Shown here in pieces: positions 36,115-44,306 of a stretch of DNA of 64,000 bases (the stretch's first letter is position 1; the number at the start of each line of letters is the position of its first letter). Position numbers and translations under genes: made by a program. The notes beneath the pieces were generated by a model. It was not told where the DNA came from. It was given only the letters and a program-made list of their open reading frames with translations, and ran no database searches. Origin of the DNA: Acinetobacter bouvetii (GTDB lineage: Bacteria; Pseudomonadota; Gammaproteobacteria; Pseudomonadales; Moraxellaceae); NCBI RefSeq assembly GCF_902753875.1, contig NZ_CADDTS010000048.1, positions 1 through 64,000 of the forward strand, written 5' to 3'.

Positions 36115-37413
36115 ATGAAAAACAATATCTGGTTAGATGGCCTGCGTTCAGTTGCCCGTGTTGGGGAAACGGCTGTAATTGCAGCAAAAGCCGGCTTTAA
36201 ATATGCCACAGAAAAACCAAGTAACGCCAAGTTGATGCGTGAAACTTTTGAATCCTTAGGTTCAACTTATATCAAGCTCGGACAGTTTATTGCCAGCACA
36301 CCGTCATTATTCCCACGTGAATATGTGGAAGAATTTCAGGGCTGTTTGGATCAAACTCCATCTTTGCCTTTTAGTTATGTACAAGGCGTATTGGCCTCTG
36401 AGTTTGCAGGCAGAAATCTGGATGAAATCTTTGCTTCCATTGATGAAAAGCCTTTAGCCTCGGCCTCTATTGCACAGGTTCATGCAGCCAAACTGGTGAG
36501 CGGTGAAGATGTGGTGATTAAAGTGCAAAAACCGGGTGTAGAAACTATTTTGTACACCGACCTGAATGTCTTGCACTGGGCCACCAAGGTTTTGGAAAAA
36601 GCCGTACCGAAAGTGAAATTTGCTTCATTGGCCGATATTGTCGAGGAAATTAAAACTCGTATGGTGCGCGAAGTCGATTTTATTGAAGAGGCGCACAACC
36701 TGGATGATTTTGTCAATTATCTGAATGTGACGCAAAACTCGAGAGCCACAGCACCAAAAGTTTATCATCAATATTCAACCCGCCGTGTACTGACCATGCA
36801 GCGCTTATATGGCGTGCCATTGACCGATTTTGATGTGGTAAAAAATGTAGCTAAAGACCCATCTCAGGTGCTCATTACCGCCATGAATACCTGGTTTGGT
36901 AGCTTGATGATGTGTAACAGTTTCCATGCCGATTTACACGCCGGAAACCTGATGTTGCTTGAAGATGGTCGTGTTGGTTTTATTGATTTTGGTATCGTCG
37001 GTCAGTTGAAGCCTGAAGTATGGACAGCCTGTATTGCCTTTATGGATGCGCTGCAAAAAACCGATTACACCTTGATGGCTGAAAACATGCTGAAAATGGG
37101 CATGACGGACAAGAAAATTGATACTCAAGTTTTGGCGGCTGACTTGGAACGTCTGTTCAGTGGGGTACTTTTGGCCGATCCTCAAGAGTTGCTCACTTCC
37201 AATCCGGCAGATTTAAACGACATCATGATGGATATGGTGGGAGTAGGAGAGCGTCATGGTATTCGCTTCCCGCGTGACTTTGCCTTGCTGTTTAAGCAAA
37301 TGCTGTATTTCGATCGCTTTATGCGCATCCTCGCGCCATATACCGATATTTATGCAGACCAAAGACTGCAAATGGTGCAAACTCTTGATCCAAATGTGTT
37401 GTTAAAAAACTAA
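36115..37413 (+). CDS. ABC1/UbiB-family atypical kinase
   Basis: The 432-residue protein has the family signatures: the KxGQ motif in YIKLGQFIASTPSLFP (about 53-68), the Ala-rich loop PLASASIAQVHAAKL, the lysine in DVVIKVQKPGV, and the catalytic FHADLHAGNLMLLEDG and GFIDFGIVGQL (about 267-300). UbiB-type ATPases support ubiquinone synthesis, probably by helping to extract lipid intermediates from the membrane. Typical UbiB proteins carry two C-terminal helices, which are not obvious here, so this may be an AarF-like paralog rather than UbiB proper. Confidence 0.85.
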   Translation: MKNNIWLDGLRSVARVGETAVIAAKAGFKYATEKPSNAKLMRETFESLGSTYIKLGQFIASTPSLFPREYVEEFQGCLDQTPSLPFSYVQGVLASEFAGRNLDEIFASIDEKPLASASIAQVHAAKLVSGEDVVIKVQKPGVETILYTDLNVLHWATKVLEKAVPKVKFASLADIVEEIKTRMVREVDFIEEAHNLDDFVNYLNVTQNSRATAPKVYHQYSTRRVLTMQRLYGVPLTDFDVVKNVAKDPSQVLITAMNTWFGSLMMCNSFHADLHAGNLMLLEDGRVGFIDFGIVGQLKPEVWTACIAFMDALQKTDYTLMAENMLKMGMTDKKIDTQVLAADLERLFSGVLLADPQELLTSNPADLNDIMMDMVGVGERHGIRFPRDFALLFKQMLYFDRFMRILAPYTDIYADQRLQMVQTLDPNVLLKN

Positions 37414-37535
37414 GTTATTAGTTTGAAAATCCCTCTAAATCCCTCTTTATAAAAGAGGGACTTTTCCTTTTTAAAGGATGAGAAACATTGTTTCGCAAGA
37501 AGGGATTAAAAAATCAAAGTCAGTTAGGTGGGGAT

Positions 37536-37916
37536 ATGGACGCAATTATCATTGAAGGTTTAAAGGTCGAAACAGTGGTGGGATGTTTCAATTGGGAACG
37601 TCAAATCATGCAACCTTTAATGCTGGATATGACCATCCAGACCAGTCTGGAACAGGCTTCCAATTCGGATAAACTGGAACATACCCTGAATTATGCTGAA
37701 ATTTGCGAGATTTCTGCCAAAGTCATTCAGGATGCCAAGCCAGAATTGATTGAACATGCAGCAAAACTTGTGCTAAATGCGCTTTTTACTACCTTTCCTG
37801 CAGTAGAATCGATTATGATTACTATCCGTAAGCCTGCCATTATCGCGCAAGCAAATTCTGTAGGAATTCGTCTTGAACGCCACCGAAACGATATTCGCCT
37901 TAGCTCTGGCGAGTAA
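37536..37916 (+). CDS. folB: Dihydroneopterin aldolase
   Basis: FolB converts dihydroneopterin to hydroxymethyl-dihydropterin in folate synthesis. From the ATG at 37536, after an AGGTGGGGA ribosome site, the protein has 126 residues. It carries the motifs DAIIIEGLKVETVVGCFNWER (abridged; about 2-22), LNYAEICEISAK and the Glu of LIEHAAKLV (about residue 70), the base-handling residue of the family. It overlaps folK by 44 bases, so the two enzymes of consecutive steps are translated together. Confidence 0.9.
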   Translation: MDAIIIEGLKVETVVGCFNWERQIMQPLMLDMTIQTSLEQASNSDKLEHTLNYAEICEISAKVIQDAKPELIEHAAKLVLNALFTTFPAVESIMITIRKPAIIAQANSVGIRLERHRNDIRLSSGE

Positions 37917-38310
37917 TTGTCATCCCCAACAGCATTTTCAAACTGCAATGAAACAAATCTCTGGTTTGGGAGAGGTTCAATTTTCTCAAATTTATGTGAT
38001 TCCGTGTCGTGATGCTGTGGGGGCGGATTATTGGAATGCTGCGTGTTTGTTAAAAGCAGCGATGTCGGTTGAGGATATCATTACCTTACTAAAGAAAATG
38101 GAAGCTGATTCTGGTCGGGTGCGTCCTTCACATCAAATTTCCTTGGATGTGGATTTAATTGCATGGGGACAGGATTTACAGCACATGCAGTTTAATCCTA
38201 AAAAGTTGCCATTGGCTTTAGATGTTAAAATACCGATGCTGGATATTTGGCAAAGCACTGATTTTCAGCACGAAAAGCATCAGTTCCCAGTCGTGAATTG
38301 GAACGACTAA
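37873..38310 (+). CDS. folK: 2-amino-4-hydroxy-6-hydroxymethyldihydropteridine diphosphokinase
   Basis: FolK pyrophosphorylates hydroxymethyl-dihydropterin, the step after FolB. The 145-residue protein opens ETIFALALASNCHPQQHF, keeping the N.. pattern of HPPK, and has the second signature RVRPSHQISLDVDLIAWG (about 81-98). It is shorter and more divergent than the canonical 160-residue enzyme. The start is TTG at 37873 with an AGGA site eight bases before it, within the folB gene. Activity is likely but not certain. Confidence 0.78.
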   Translation: MNATETIFALALASNCHPQQHFQTAMKQISGLGEVQFSQIYVIPCRDAVGADYWNAACLLKAAMSVEDIITLLKKMEADSGRVRPSHQISLDVDLIAWGQDLQHMQFNPKKLPLALDVKIPMLDIWQSTDFQHEKHQFPVVNWND

Positions 38311-38655
38311 ATTCAACCAAAATACCATTTTTAACTTTGTTAAATAGCCTAAGCAGTTTAATTTAAAACTGTTAATTTTATCTGTTTTTAAATAATAAAA
38401 TTTTCATGCTAGGTAAGTCTTTTTTAAGTTTGTATGATTCAATTATTTAAAATTTGGTTGAATATTGAGCGTTAAACGTGAAAATCATTTTAAAATCCTA
38501 ATCAGGCAAGATTAGAATCTATAATCATATTTAAATAAATGATTTTAAATGAATAATAAAAGAATTTCGTATAACGTGTATTATGTTAATTGTAGGAAAA
38601 CTAAGAAATACATTGTAATTTTTAGGAACTCTAGAATTAAAAAACGGATGAAAAC
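38311..38655. other. AT-rich gap containing dif-like site 1
   Basis: Very AT-rich, with no supported gene. It ends the conserved fol region and contains the left dif-like site (38564-38591), 65 bases before the methyltransferase start. Confidence 0.6.
38564..38591 (+). other. dif-like XerC/XerD site 1
   Basis: XerC-type arm ATTTCGTATAA (38564-38574), central CGTGTA, XerD-type arm TTATGTTAATT (38581-38591). Length (11+6+11) and both arms fit the dif pattern. It could be the chromosomal dif site or a plasmid-type pdif site. Confidence 0.78.
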
Positions 38656-39468
38656 ATGAAAGATCTAGACTTCAAAGATTATTTTTCTCAAAGTGCAGAA
38701 GGCTATGCCATCTATCGTCCTTCTTATCTTATAGATTTAGTGAATAAACTAGCTGATCTATGTCCATCACAAAACCTTGCTCTTGATTGTGGTTGCGGTA
38801 CCGGACAACTTTCGGTGTTATTAGCTGAAAGATTTAAAGAAGTGGTAGCAACGGATGCTAGTGCTGCTCAAATATTAAAGGCCCAAAAACAGGAACGAGT
38901 TATTTATCGTACTGCTTTAGCAGAGGATAGCGGTTTATCTGATGAATCGGTTGATCTAATTACTGTTGCACAAGCAGTACACTGGTTAAATTTGGATATG
39001 TTTTACCAAGAAGTAGAGCGTATTGCTAAACCAAATGCAATTCTAGCTTTAATTACTTATGGCGTTTTACATGTTGAAGGCTCTGTTGATCCATTAATCC
39101 AAGAATTCTATTACGATACGATTGGTGATTATTGGCCTGCAGAAAGAAAACATGTTGAAGATGGGTATAGCAGTTTACCTTTTCCATTCCCAGAGGTAAT
39201 AGTTCCTACTATCAATATGCATGCTTTTTGGAATCTAGATGAATTAATGGGTTATTTAAATACATGGTCAGCGGTCAAAGAGTTTGAAAAAGTACATCAC
39301 TTTAATCCCGTTAATCAGTTTAGAACAAAATTATTGAGTGAATGGGGAGATCCTAATTTAAAGAAAAATATTACTTGGCCTTTATCTATTCGAGCTGGAA
39401 AAATAAAAGCTCGCTAAAAATTGTATGAATAGCCACTTTAAGTTAGATAAAGTTAGAAAATCCTACCC
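38592..39468. mobile_element. Putative dif module carrying a methyltransferase gene
   Basis: This 877-base segment lies between two XerC/XerD sites in inverse orientation and carries one AT-rich gene. That is the organisation of pdif modules described on Acinetobacter plasmids. Here it lies among chromosomal housekeeping genes. Mobility is inferred. Confidence 0.62.
38656..39417 (+). CDS. Class I SAM-dependent methyltransferase
   Basis: The 253-residue protein has an N-terminal SAM domain: FSQSAEGYAIYRPSYL, then motif I ALDCGCGTGQLSVLLAE (about 43-59), the acidic end of motif II in VVATDAS (about 67-73), LAEDSGLSDESVDLITVAQAVHWL with the methyltransferase type-11 signature (about 91-114). 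It resembles the group of small-molecule methyltransferases near trans-aconitate methyltransferase, with the C-terminal WPAERKHVEDGY and YLNTWSAVKEF stretch. Base composition is more AT-rich than the fol genes. It is the only gene between the two dif-like sites, so it is probably cargo. The substrate is unknown. Confidence 0.78.
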   Translation: MKDLDFKDYFSQSAEGYAIYRPSYLIDLVNKLADLCPSQNLALDCGCGTGQLSVLLAERFKEVVATDASAAQILKAQKQERVIYRTALAEDSGLSDESVDLITVAQAVHWLNLDMFYQEVERIAKPNAILALITYGVLHVEGSVDPLIQEFYYDTIGDYWPAERKHVEDGYSSLPFPFPEVIVPTINMHAFWNLDELMGYLNTWSAVKEFEKVHHFNPVNQFRTKLLSEWGDPNLKKNITWPLSIRAGKIKAR

Positions 39469-39496
39469 ATTTAACATAATGGTCGTTATACGAAAT
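39469..39496 (-). other. dif-like XerC/XerD site 2
   Basis: On the plus strand: XerD-type arm ATTTAACATAA (39469-39479), central TGGTCG, XerC-type arm TTATACGAAAT (39486-39496). Its reverse complement has the same 11-base XerC arm as site 1 and differs by one base in the XerD arm. It is inverted relative to site 1. Confidence 0.8.
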
Positions 39497-39550
39497 GTAT
39501 TATTAAAAATTTTTTTTTCATATATTTAATTTTTTGACCGACCTAAAGAG

Positions 39551-39590
39551 CATAAAAAAGCCGACTTTGAAATGAGTCGGCTTTTTTATG
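39551..39590. terminator. Terminator beyond dif-like site 2
   Basis: Sixteen-base-pair stem CATAAAAAAGCCGACT / AGTCGGCTTTTTTATG with a TTGAAATG loop; A and T tracts on both sides make it bidirectional. It may end the methyltransferase transcript. Confidence 0.8.
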
Positions 39591-39679
39591 AGCCGTTTTG
39601 ATAGTTTTTGTCAATAAATTTGTGTATTTTTTTAACCAATTTGATACTTTTTCTCATATTATTAATTCATCCATTGCTC

Positions 39680-39721
39680 AAACTATCCCCAATTTCTGCG
39701 GATAAAAAGGGGACAGTTTTT
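39680..39721. repeat. Hairpin with DnaA-box-like loop, copy 1
   Basis: Arms AAACT-A-TCCCC and GGGGA-C-AGTTT enclose a loop with TGCGGATAA (39697-39705), one mismatch from the DnaA box in reverse (TGTGGATAA). A near copy occurs at 41670-41711. Confidence 0.6.
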
Positions 39722-39903
39722 AGCCGAATTTGTACGCATATGCTCACATCAATTCAGGCCCTTTGCGGCTATCCAATCTTACTGAAATTTCCTATGATGC
39801 CCTCATAAAGGAACAGGAAGTTCCGAAACATAAAACAATAATAAAACGTTTATGCACCAGGAACGTGAAGCAAGACAGGAGTCATGCTTAACACACCCAT
39901 ACG

Positions 39904-39936
39904 AAAAAAGCCCGGCAGGAAGCCGGGCTTTTTTTT
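39904..39936 (-). terminator. Terminator of the PQQ-type dehydrogenase gene
   Basis: Stem GCCCGGC / GCCGGGC with AGGAA loop, A6 and T8 tracts. GC-rich and strong; it works in both directions. Confidence 0.85.
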
Positions 39937-39973
39937 ATGTGCTGCTTGCAACTTCGATACGACTTGAGTTTGT

Positions 39974-41311
39974 TTACTGGACTGTGTCTGTCGTATTAGC
40001 TACTGGGGTTATGCGCCAAATTATATTGCCAACATCATCAGTGACCAGAATTCCCCCTGAATGATCCACCGCCACACCCACAGGCCGGCCAAAAGCTTCA
40101 CCTTTATCACTTAAAAAACCGGTCAAGACATCTTGAGGTTGACCTGAAGGTTGGCCATTTTTAAACGGGACAAAAATGACTTTATAGCCGCTATGAGGTC
40201 GACGATTCCATGAACCATGCTGACCAATCAGTGCACCATTACGATACTGTGGCATTAACTGGGCCGTATAAAATGCCAAACCTAATGAGGCTGTATGGCT
40301 TCCCAGTGCATAATCCGGCTTAATCGCACGTGCGACCCAATCAGGTCGTTGTGGTTTGACCCGTACATCAACATGCTGGCCATAATAACTATAGGGCCAG
40401 CCATAAAAAGCGCCGTCCTTGACCGAGGTCAGGTAATCCGGAACCAGATCATTGCCAAGTTCATCGCGCTCATTCACTACCGTCCATAACATGCCACTCT
40501 GAGGCTGCCAGTCCATTCCATTGGGATTGCGTAAGCCAGTTGCAAAAGGACGTGCTTTGTTGGTTGCGAGATCAAATTCCATAATCAGTGCACGACCTGT
40601 TTCTTGGTCAAAGCCATTTTCAGCCACATTACTGTTTGAACCGACTGTGATATAGAGTTTGTTACCAGAAGGGTTGGCAATCACGTTTTTGGTCCAGTGA
40701 TGGTTTAACGGACCTCCTGGTAAATCCAAGAGTTTAGTTCCGCTGGCTGTGATTTGAGTACTACCTGGCGTATAAGGGAAACGCATTAAAGCATCCGTAT
40801 TTGCCACATACAGCATATTGCCAATCAGCGCCATGCCAAAAGGAGAATTGAGATTTTTTAGAAATACGGTTTTCTGATCCGCGATGCCATCGCCATTACG
40901 ATCACGCAGCAAGCTAATCTGGTTGGCGCTCGGATGCGATGAACCTGCACGGTTCATCACCAGTTTCATGATTTTACCTCTAATGCCTTTGCTGTCATCT
41001 GGCTTAGGTGGCGCATCGGTTTCAGCCACCAGTACATCACCATTGGGCAAGACAAATAGCCAACGCGGATGTTTAAGGCCTTTGGCAAATGCCTGAACTT
41101 TTAAACCGCTTGCAGGTGTGGGCATCTCGCCTTCAGGCCAGCCTATGGCCGGAGCGATATTAACCGTAGGAAACAAACTTGATTTAGGTTCAGGTAGACG
41201 CGGTTGGGAGCCATAGCCATCTGCAATAGGGGAATGGGATGATTGTGCACAGCCACTGAAGATCCAGAACATTGTCGAGCCAGCAATGGACAGTAAAAAT
41301 CGATTAGACAT
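39974..41311 (-). CDS. PQQ-type sugar/sorbosone dehydrogenase lipoprotein
   Basis: The 445-residue protein has a lipobox FSGC with Cys at about residue 21, so it is membrane-anchored in the envelope. The rest is a six-bladed beta-propeller of the soluble glucose/sorbosone dehydrogenase type: [68 protein letters not shown] (these are propeller blade edges, abridged), [18 protein letters not shown] and [11 protein letters not shown]. The typical catalytic His and Arg seem present in LNHHWTKN and GLRNPNG. It stands alone with its own terminator; electron acceptor and substrate are unknown. Confidence 0.8.
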   Translation of the reverse strand: MSNRFLLSIAGSTMFWIFSGCAQSSHSPIADGYGSQPRLPEPKSSLFPTVNIAPAIGWPEGEMPTPASGLKVQAFAKGLKHPRWLFVLPNGDVLVAETDAPPKPDDSKGIRGKIMKLVMNRAGSSHPSANQISLLRDRNGDGIADQKTVFLKNLNSPFGMALIGNMLYVANTDALMRFPYTPGSTQITASGTKLLDLPGGPLNHHWTKNVIANPSGNKLYITVGSNSNVAENGFDQETGRALIMEFDLATNKARPFATGLRNPNGMDWQPQSGMLWTVVNERDELGNDLVPDYLTSVKDGAFYGWPYSYYGQHVDVRVKPQRPDWVARAIKPDYALGSHTASLGLAFYTAQLMPQYRNGALIGQHGSWNRRPHSGYKVIFVPFKNGQPSGQPQDVLTGFLSDKGEAFGRPVGVAVDHSGGILVTDDVGNIIWRITPVANTTDTVQ

Positions 41312-41800
41312 TTTTTACCTCCAGCTATTTTTTCCACAGATGTATTTACTGTTACCGATTCAGTGGTGAGTTACTTTAGTCTTTTAGTAAAAAATAATAA
41401 CCGGAAAATAGGTGAAAGCTGTATGGCCATATATTTTGATAACATCAAAATGAAACAATCGGATGATAAGTTTATAAGTCATAACAAGTTGAGTGAAGTC
41501 TACTCTGTGTGAATAGAAAAATCGTTATAAAGCATAGCTCAATTTTATTTGAGTTAGTCTTTGAATAATCGTTTTTATTAAATGATGCTGATGTAATTTT
41601 TTGCCAATAAATTGGTTAAAAAATAACCAAATTGGGTGTTTTTTTAATATTTATGCCACTTTCAGGCCAAAAATTATCCCCATTTCCTGTGGATAAAACC
41701 GGGATAATTTTTACTCAAACATATAATGCTGTGAAAAACTTCAAGAATTATTCAAAGTTGCTATTTTTGATTAAGATTTGAACATGTACTTTGGGAAAAT
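41312..41800. other. Gap between ppnP and the PQQ-type dehydrogenase
   Basis: AT-rich, with the second DnaA-box-like hairpin at 41670-41711 and an imperfect GGTTA / TAACC dyad near 41610-41630. No gene seen. Confidence 0.5.
41670..41711. repeat. Hairpin with DnaA box in its loop, copy 2
   Basis: Perfect 11-bp arms AAAATTATCCC (41670-41680) and GGGATAATTTT (41701-41711). The loop contains TGTGGATAA (41688-41696), the exact reverse of the DnaA box TTATCCACA. Its loop is similar to copy 1 (ATTTC-TG-GGATAAAA). Confidence 0.65.
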
Positions 41801-42127
41801 TTAACGATCTTCCATGTGACAAACATAATCAAGAACTTCATCTGCCATAATCTGAAATTGTGTATTTTTAGGTACGTAGAATGATTCACCCGCATAATAA
41901 TATTGGCTTTCAGTGTTACTGCCGACTTGAACCAGACATTTCCCATTAATGATCTCAATACGTTCAGCGACATGGGTTTCAAAGATTAATGGTTTCTCAG
42001 TAGGAAGAATAACGCCTAATGTTTTTTGAGTGCCATCTTTCAATTCAATGACATGACTGACAGAGCAGCCGTCAAAATGTATATTGGATTTTTTGATGAC
42101 CGATACAAAATCGAACTGGGTAGACAT
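41801..42127 (-). CDS. ppnP: Pyrimidine/purine nucleoside phosphorylase
   Basis: PpnP (YaiE, DUF1255) cleaves nucleosides with phosphate. The 108-residue protein is a single cupin domain: SNIHFDGCSVSHVIELKDG (about 14-32), KTLGVILPTE, FETHVAERIEIINGKCLVQV and YAGESFYVPKNTQFQI. These motifs are characteristic of the family and the length is close to the E. coli enzyme. The start ATG at 42127 is preceded by AAGGAG. It is transcribed alone. Confidence 0.9.
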   Translation of the reverse strand: MSTQFDFVSVIKKSNIHFDGCSVSHVIELKDGTQKTLGVILPTEKPLIFETHVAERIEIINGKCLVQVGSNTESQYYYAGESFYVPKNTQFQIMADEVLDYVCHMEDR

Positions 42128-42993
42128 ATTATATCTCCTTAAATTATTGTTATTTTGAAATATTTAATAATTATTTATATTTATAAAATACGAATACATT
42201 TTTATTTTTTGTTTATCGTATGAACTAGATTTTAAAAAAAATAGTGTTTAAATCTGTGCTACAAAAGCCACGAGGTGGCGATTTATTTTTGGACAATTAT
42301 TGTACGTTTTATCGTACAAGAATTTCGATAAGAAAATTTGTTCACAGCATTGGTCCATGTAAGTAAAATTTAGCACTTCACAGTTCTGAGGCATAGCACA
42401 ATTCATATCGTGAGTTTCGCAGCATAAGGCAGTGCAAGAGCATCAACCGATTGATGATTAAATAATGCTCTTCAGCAAGTTTGTGAAGACGCTATTTTAA
42501 TGTAAAAAGTACTCTATATTGATCATTCAATTACGGCAAAATGCATTTCCATATCTGTTGCAGTTTTATTAATTTTTTATAGTTTTGTACGAAAATGCTT
42601 ACAATAAAATAGGAAATTAACAGTATAAATATGGCCAAATATTTGTAATTATTCACTAAATAAATTCCATACTTGATTGATGGAAATTGCATAATAATTA
42701 TAAAAATATAACTGCTAACTTATTGCATTTCGTATTAAGTTTCGTGAGTTATGAATAGAACACATCTATTTTAAGCCTTATAGTTTTGGGAGAGACTATA
42801 AGGCTTTTTATTTTTCTCATCTATCAAATGTTTGTCTTTTTATTCTTAAACATGTTTTGTAGGTACTGTAAATTAGCACCAAAGATTTCTTTCATTTAGA
42901 TATATAAATACGTCAAAAAGCAACCAGATCTGTCTTGGATATTACAAGCTGCGTAGAGAAAATATCAGGCATTATCATGCCACATATAGAAAC
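42128..42993. other. 866-base gap with several hairpins
   Basis: No supported reading frame. I see a GCCAC / GTGGC hairpin (42267-42279), a TTGTACG / CGTACAA dyad (42300-42319), an AAGAGCAT / ATGCTCTT hairpin (42436-42472) inside a CTTCACA / TGTGAAG pair (42376-42488), and a terminator at 42773-42809 that follows no known gene. A small RNA could be present. Confidence 0.45.
42773..42809. terminator. Orphan terminator
   Basis: Twelve-base-pair stem AAGCCTTATAGT / ACTATAAGGCTT with a ten-base loop and a T-run on the plus strand. No gene ends just before it. Confidence 0.7.
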
Positions 42994-43572
42994 ATGATGA
43001 ACTGGACTGATTTGATTCAACATTATGGCTATTTTGCTATTTTGATCGGTGCTTTATTTGAAGGTGAAACTGTGCTGATGTTAGGAGCATACGCCGTACA
43101 TCAGCATATTCTGCATTTCTGGATATTGGTGCTGGTAGCAATGGCGGGCGGTTTTATAGGAGATCAATTCTATTACCAGATGGGTAGGCATTTTGGTTCT
43201 GAATTTATTGAAAAAAGACCAAAACTGGCACAAAAGTTTAAACAAGCCAGTCAGTTTATTGAAGACTATCCTATCCTGACTATTTTACTGATGCGGTTTG
43301 CTTGGGGGCTACGGACAATTTTACCCATTTCGATTGGAATTAAGGCTTATCCTGTACTGAAATATATGCTGGTGAATATTTTGGCCTGTTTTATCTGGGC
43401 TTCTGTCATTGTGAGTGTAGGTTTGCAAGTCAGTCACTGGTTACATATATTCTGGTATAAAAACTTACCCTATCATCATGATTTTTATATTGCCGCTAGT
43501 GTTATTGCCTGTATTTTGACAGTGCGGATCGTATACAGTATTTGCGTTTATTACCATCAGAGAAATAAATAA
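42994..43572 (+). CDS. DedA-family membrane protein
   Basis: The 192-residue protein has the DedA/VTT arrangement: an amphipathic re-entrant start (LIQHYGYFAILIGALFEGETVLMLGAY, abridged), GGFIGDQFYYQMGRHFG (about 50-66), and LLMRFAWGLRTILPISIG (about 97-114), the conserved membrane-embedded Arg region. DedA proteins are linked to undecaprenyl phosphate or lipid flipping and to proton-motive-force balance. The C-terminus has one more helix and a short basic tail. It starts at 42994 and ends before a strong terminator. Confidence 0.87.
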   Translation: MMNWTDLIQHYGYFAILIGALFEGETVLMLGAYAVHQHILHFWILVLVAMAGGFIGDQFYYQMGRHFGSEFIEKRPKLAQKFKQASQFIEDYPILTILLMRFAWGLRTILPISIGIKAYPVLKYMLVNILACFIWASVIVSVGLQVSHWLHIFWYKNLPYHHDFYIAASVIACILTVRIVYSICVYYHQRNK

Positions 43573-43620
43573 CCTGAGTGAGGTTAAATTTATAATTCTA
43601 GATACTAAAAATAAAGCATT

Positions 43621-43650
43621 AAAAAAGCCTGCTTTTAAAGCAGGCTTTTA
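43621..43650. terminator. Bidirectional terminator between dedA and coq7
   Basis: Stem AAAAGCCTGCTT / AAGCAGGCTTTT with a three-base loop, serving two convergent genes. Confidence 0.85.
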
Positions 43651-43666
43651 TCAATCAAAATATAAC

Positions 43667-44302
43667 TTAAATATAATAGCTGGTTTTGGTCATCAGCTTT
43701 GAGATGGCGGTCATGGTGATACGCACCGGTGCGGGTAAATCTACACCTCCTGCGTTGAGAGCGGTATCACGATGATGTAATTCATCTTCATTCATTTGCA
43801 CCAGAATTTTGCGTGAACGTTCATCTTGTTCAGGCAGTTGGCTGATGTGATGCTGTAAATGCAAACTGACTTGACGTTCAGTTTCAGCTACAAAACCGAG
43901 GCTGTATTTATCTCCGGCAATGCCTGCAATGGCACCCATGCCAAAAGACAGGCCGTACCAGACCGGATTTAGCAAGCTAGTATGGCTATCCAGCTCTTTT
44001 AAGCGGTCTTCACACCAGGCCAGATGGTCTTGTTCTTCAATGGCAGCCTGTTCCATTTCACGGCGCACATTGGGAAGTTTTGCAGTCAATGCCTGACCAT
44101 GATAAAGCGCTTGCGCACACACTTCACCACTATGATTGACCCGCATTAAACCTGCGACATGACGTGCTTCACTGACCCCTAATTTGGTTTCAACATTATT
44201 GCTTGGATTTTCACGGTGTGCAGAGGTGGTGCCCGGAACAAGACTGCGTAGTGCTTGGTCAAAGGAATGAATAAGTTTGTCGATACCCGTATATTGACGC
44301 AT
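43667..44302 (-). CDS. coq7: Demethoxyubiquinone hydroxylase
   Basis: This diiron enzyme hydroxylates demethoxyubiquinone, the penultimate step of ubiquinone synthesis. The 211 residues show two repeats of carboxylate and His ligands: NHSGEVCAQALYHG (about 55-68), AIEEQDHLAWCEDRL (about 87-101), AETERQVSLHLQHH (about 136-149) and MNEDELHHRDTA (about 169-180). It follows the MFS gene by four bases, so both are likely to be one transcript. Ubiquinone is the electron donor of the cyo oxidase encoded in the same window. Confidence 0.94.
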   Translation of the reverse strand: MRQYTGIDKLIHSFDQALRSLVPGTTSAHRENPSNNVETKLGVSEARHVAGLMRVNHSGEVCAQALYHGQALTAKLPNVRREMEQAAIEEQDHLAWCEDRLKELDSHTSLLNPVWYGLSFGMGAIAGIAGDKYSLGFVAETERQVSLHLQHHISQLPEQDERSRKILVQMNEDELHHRDTALNAGGVDLPAPVRITMTAISKLMTKTSYYI

Positions 44303-44306
44303 AAAA

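Larger units (their letters stand above)
39418..39973. other. Gap with dif-like site 2, hairpin and two terminators
   Basis: It contains dif-like site 2, a 16-bp terminator, a DnaA-box-like hairpin and the terminator of the PQQ dehydrogenase gene. Short frames are present but have no ribosome sites. Confidence 0.6.

Noticed and set aside
42726..42740. ATTTCGTATTA resembling a XerC arm
   Set aside because: No XerD-like arm lies at the proper distance, so it is not a dif-like site.
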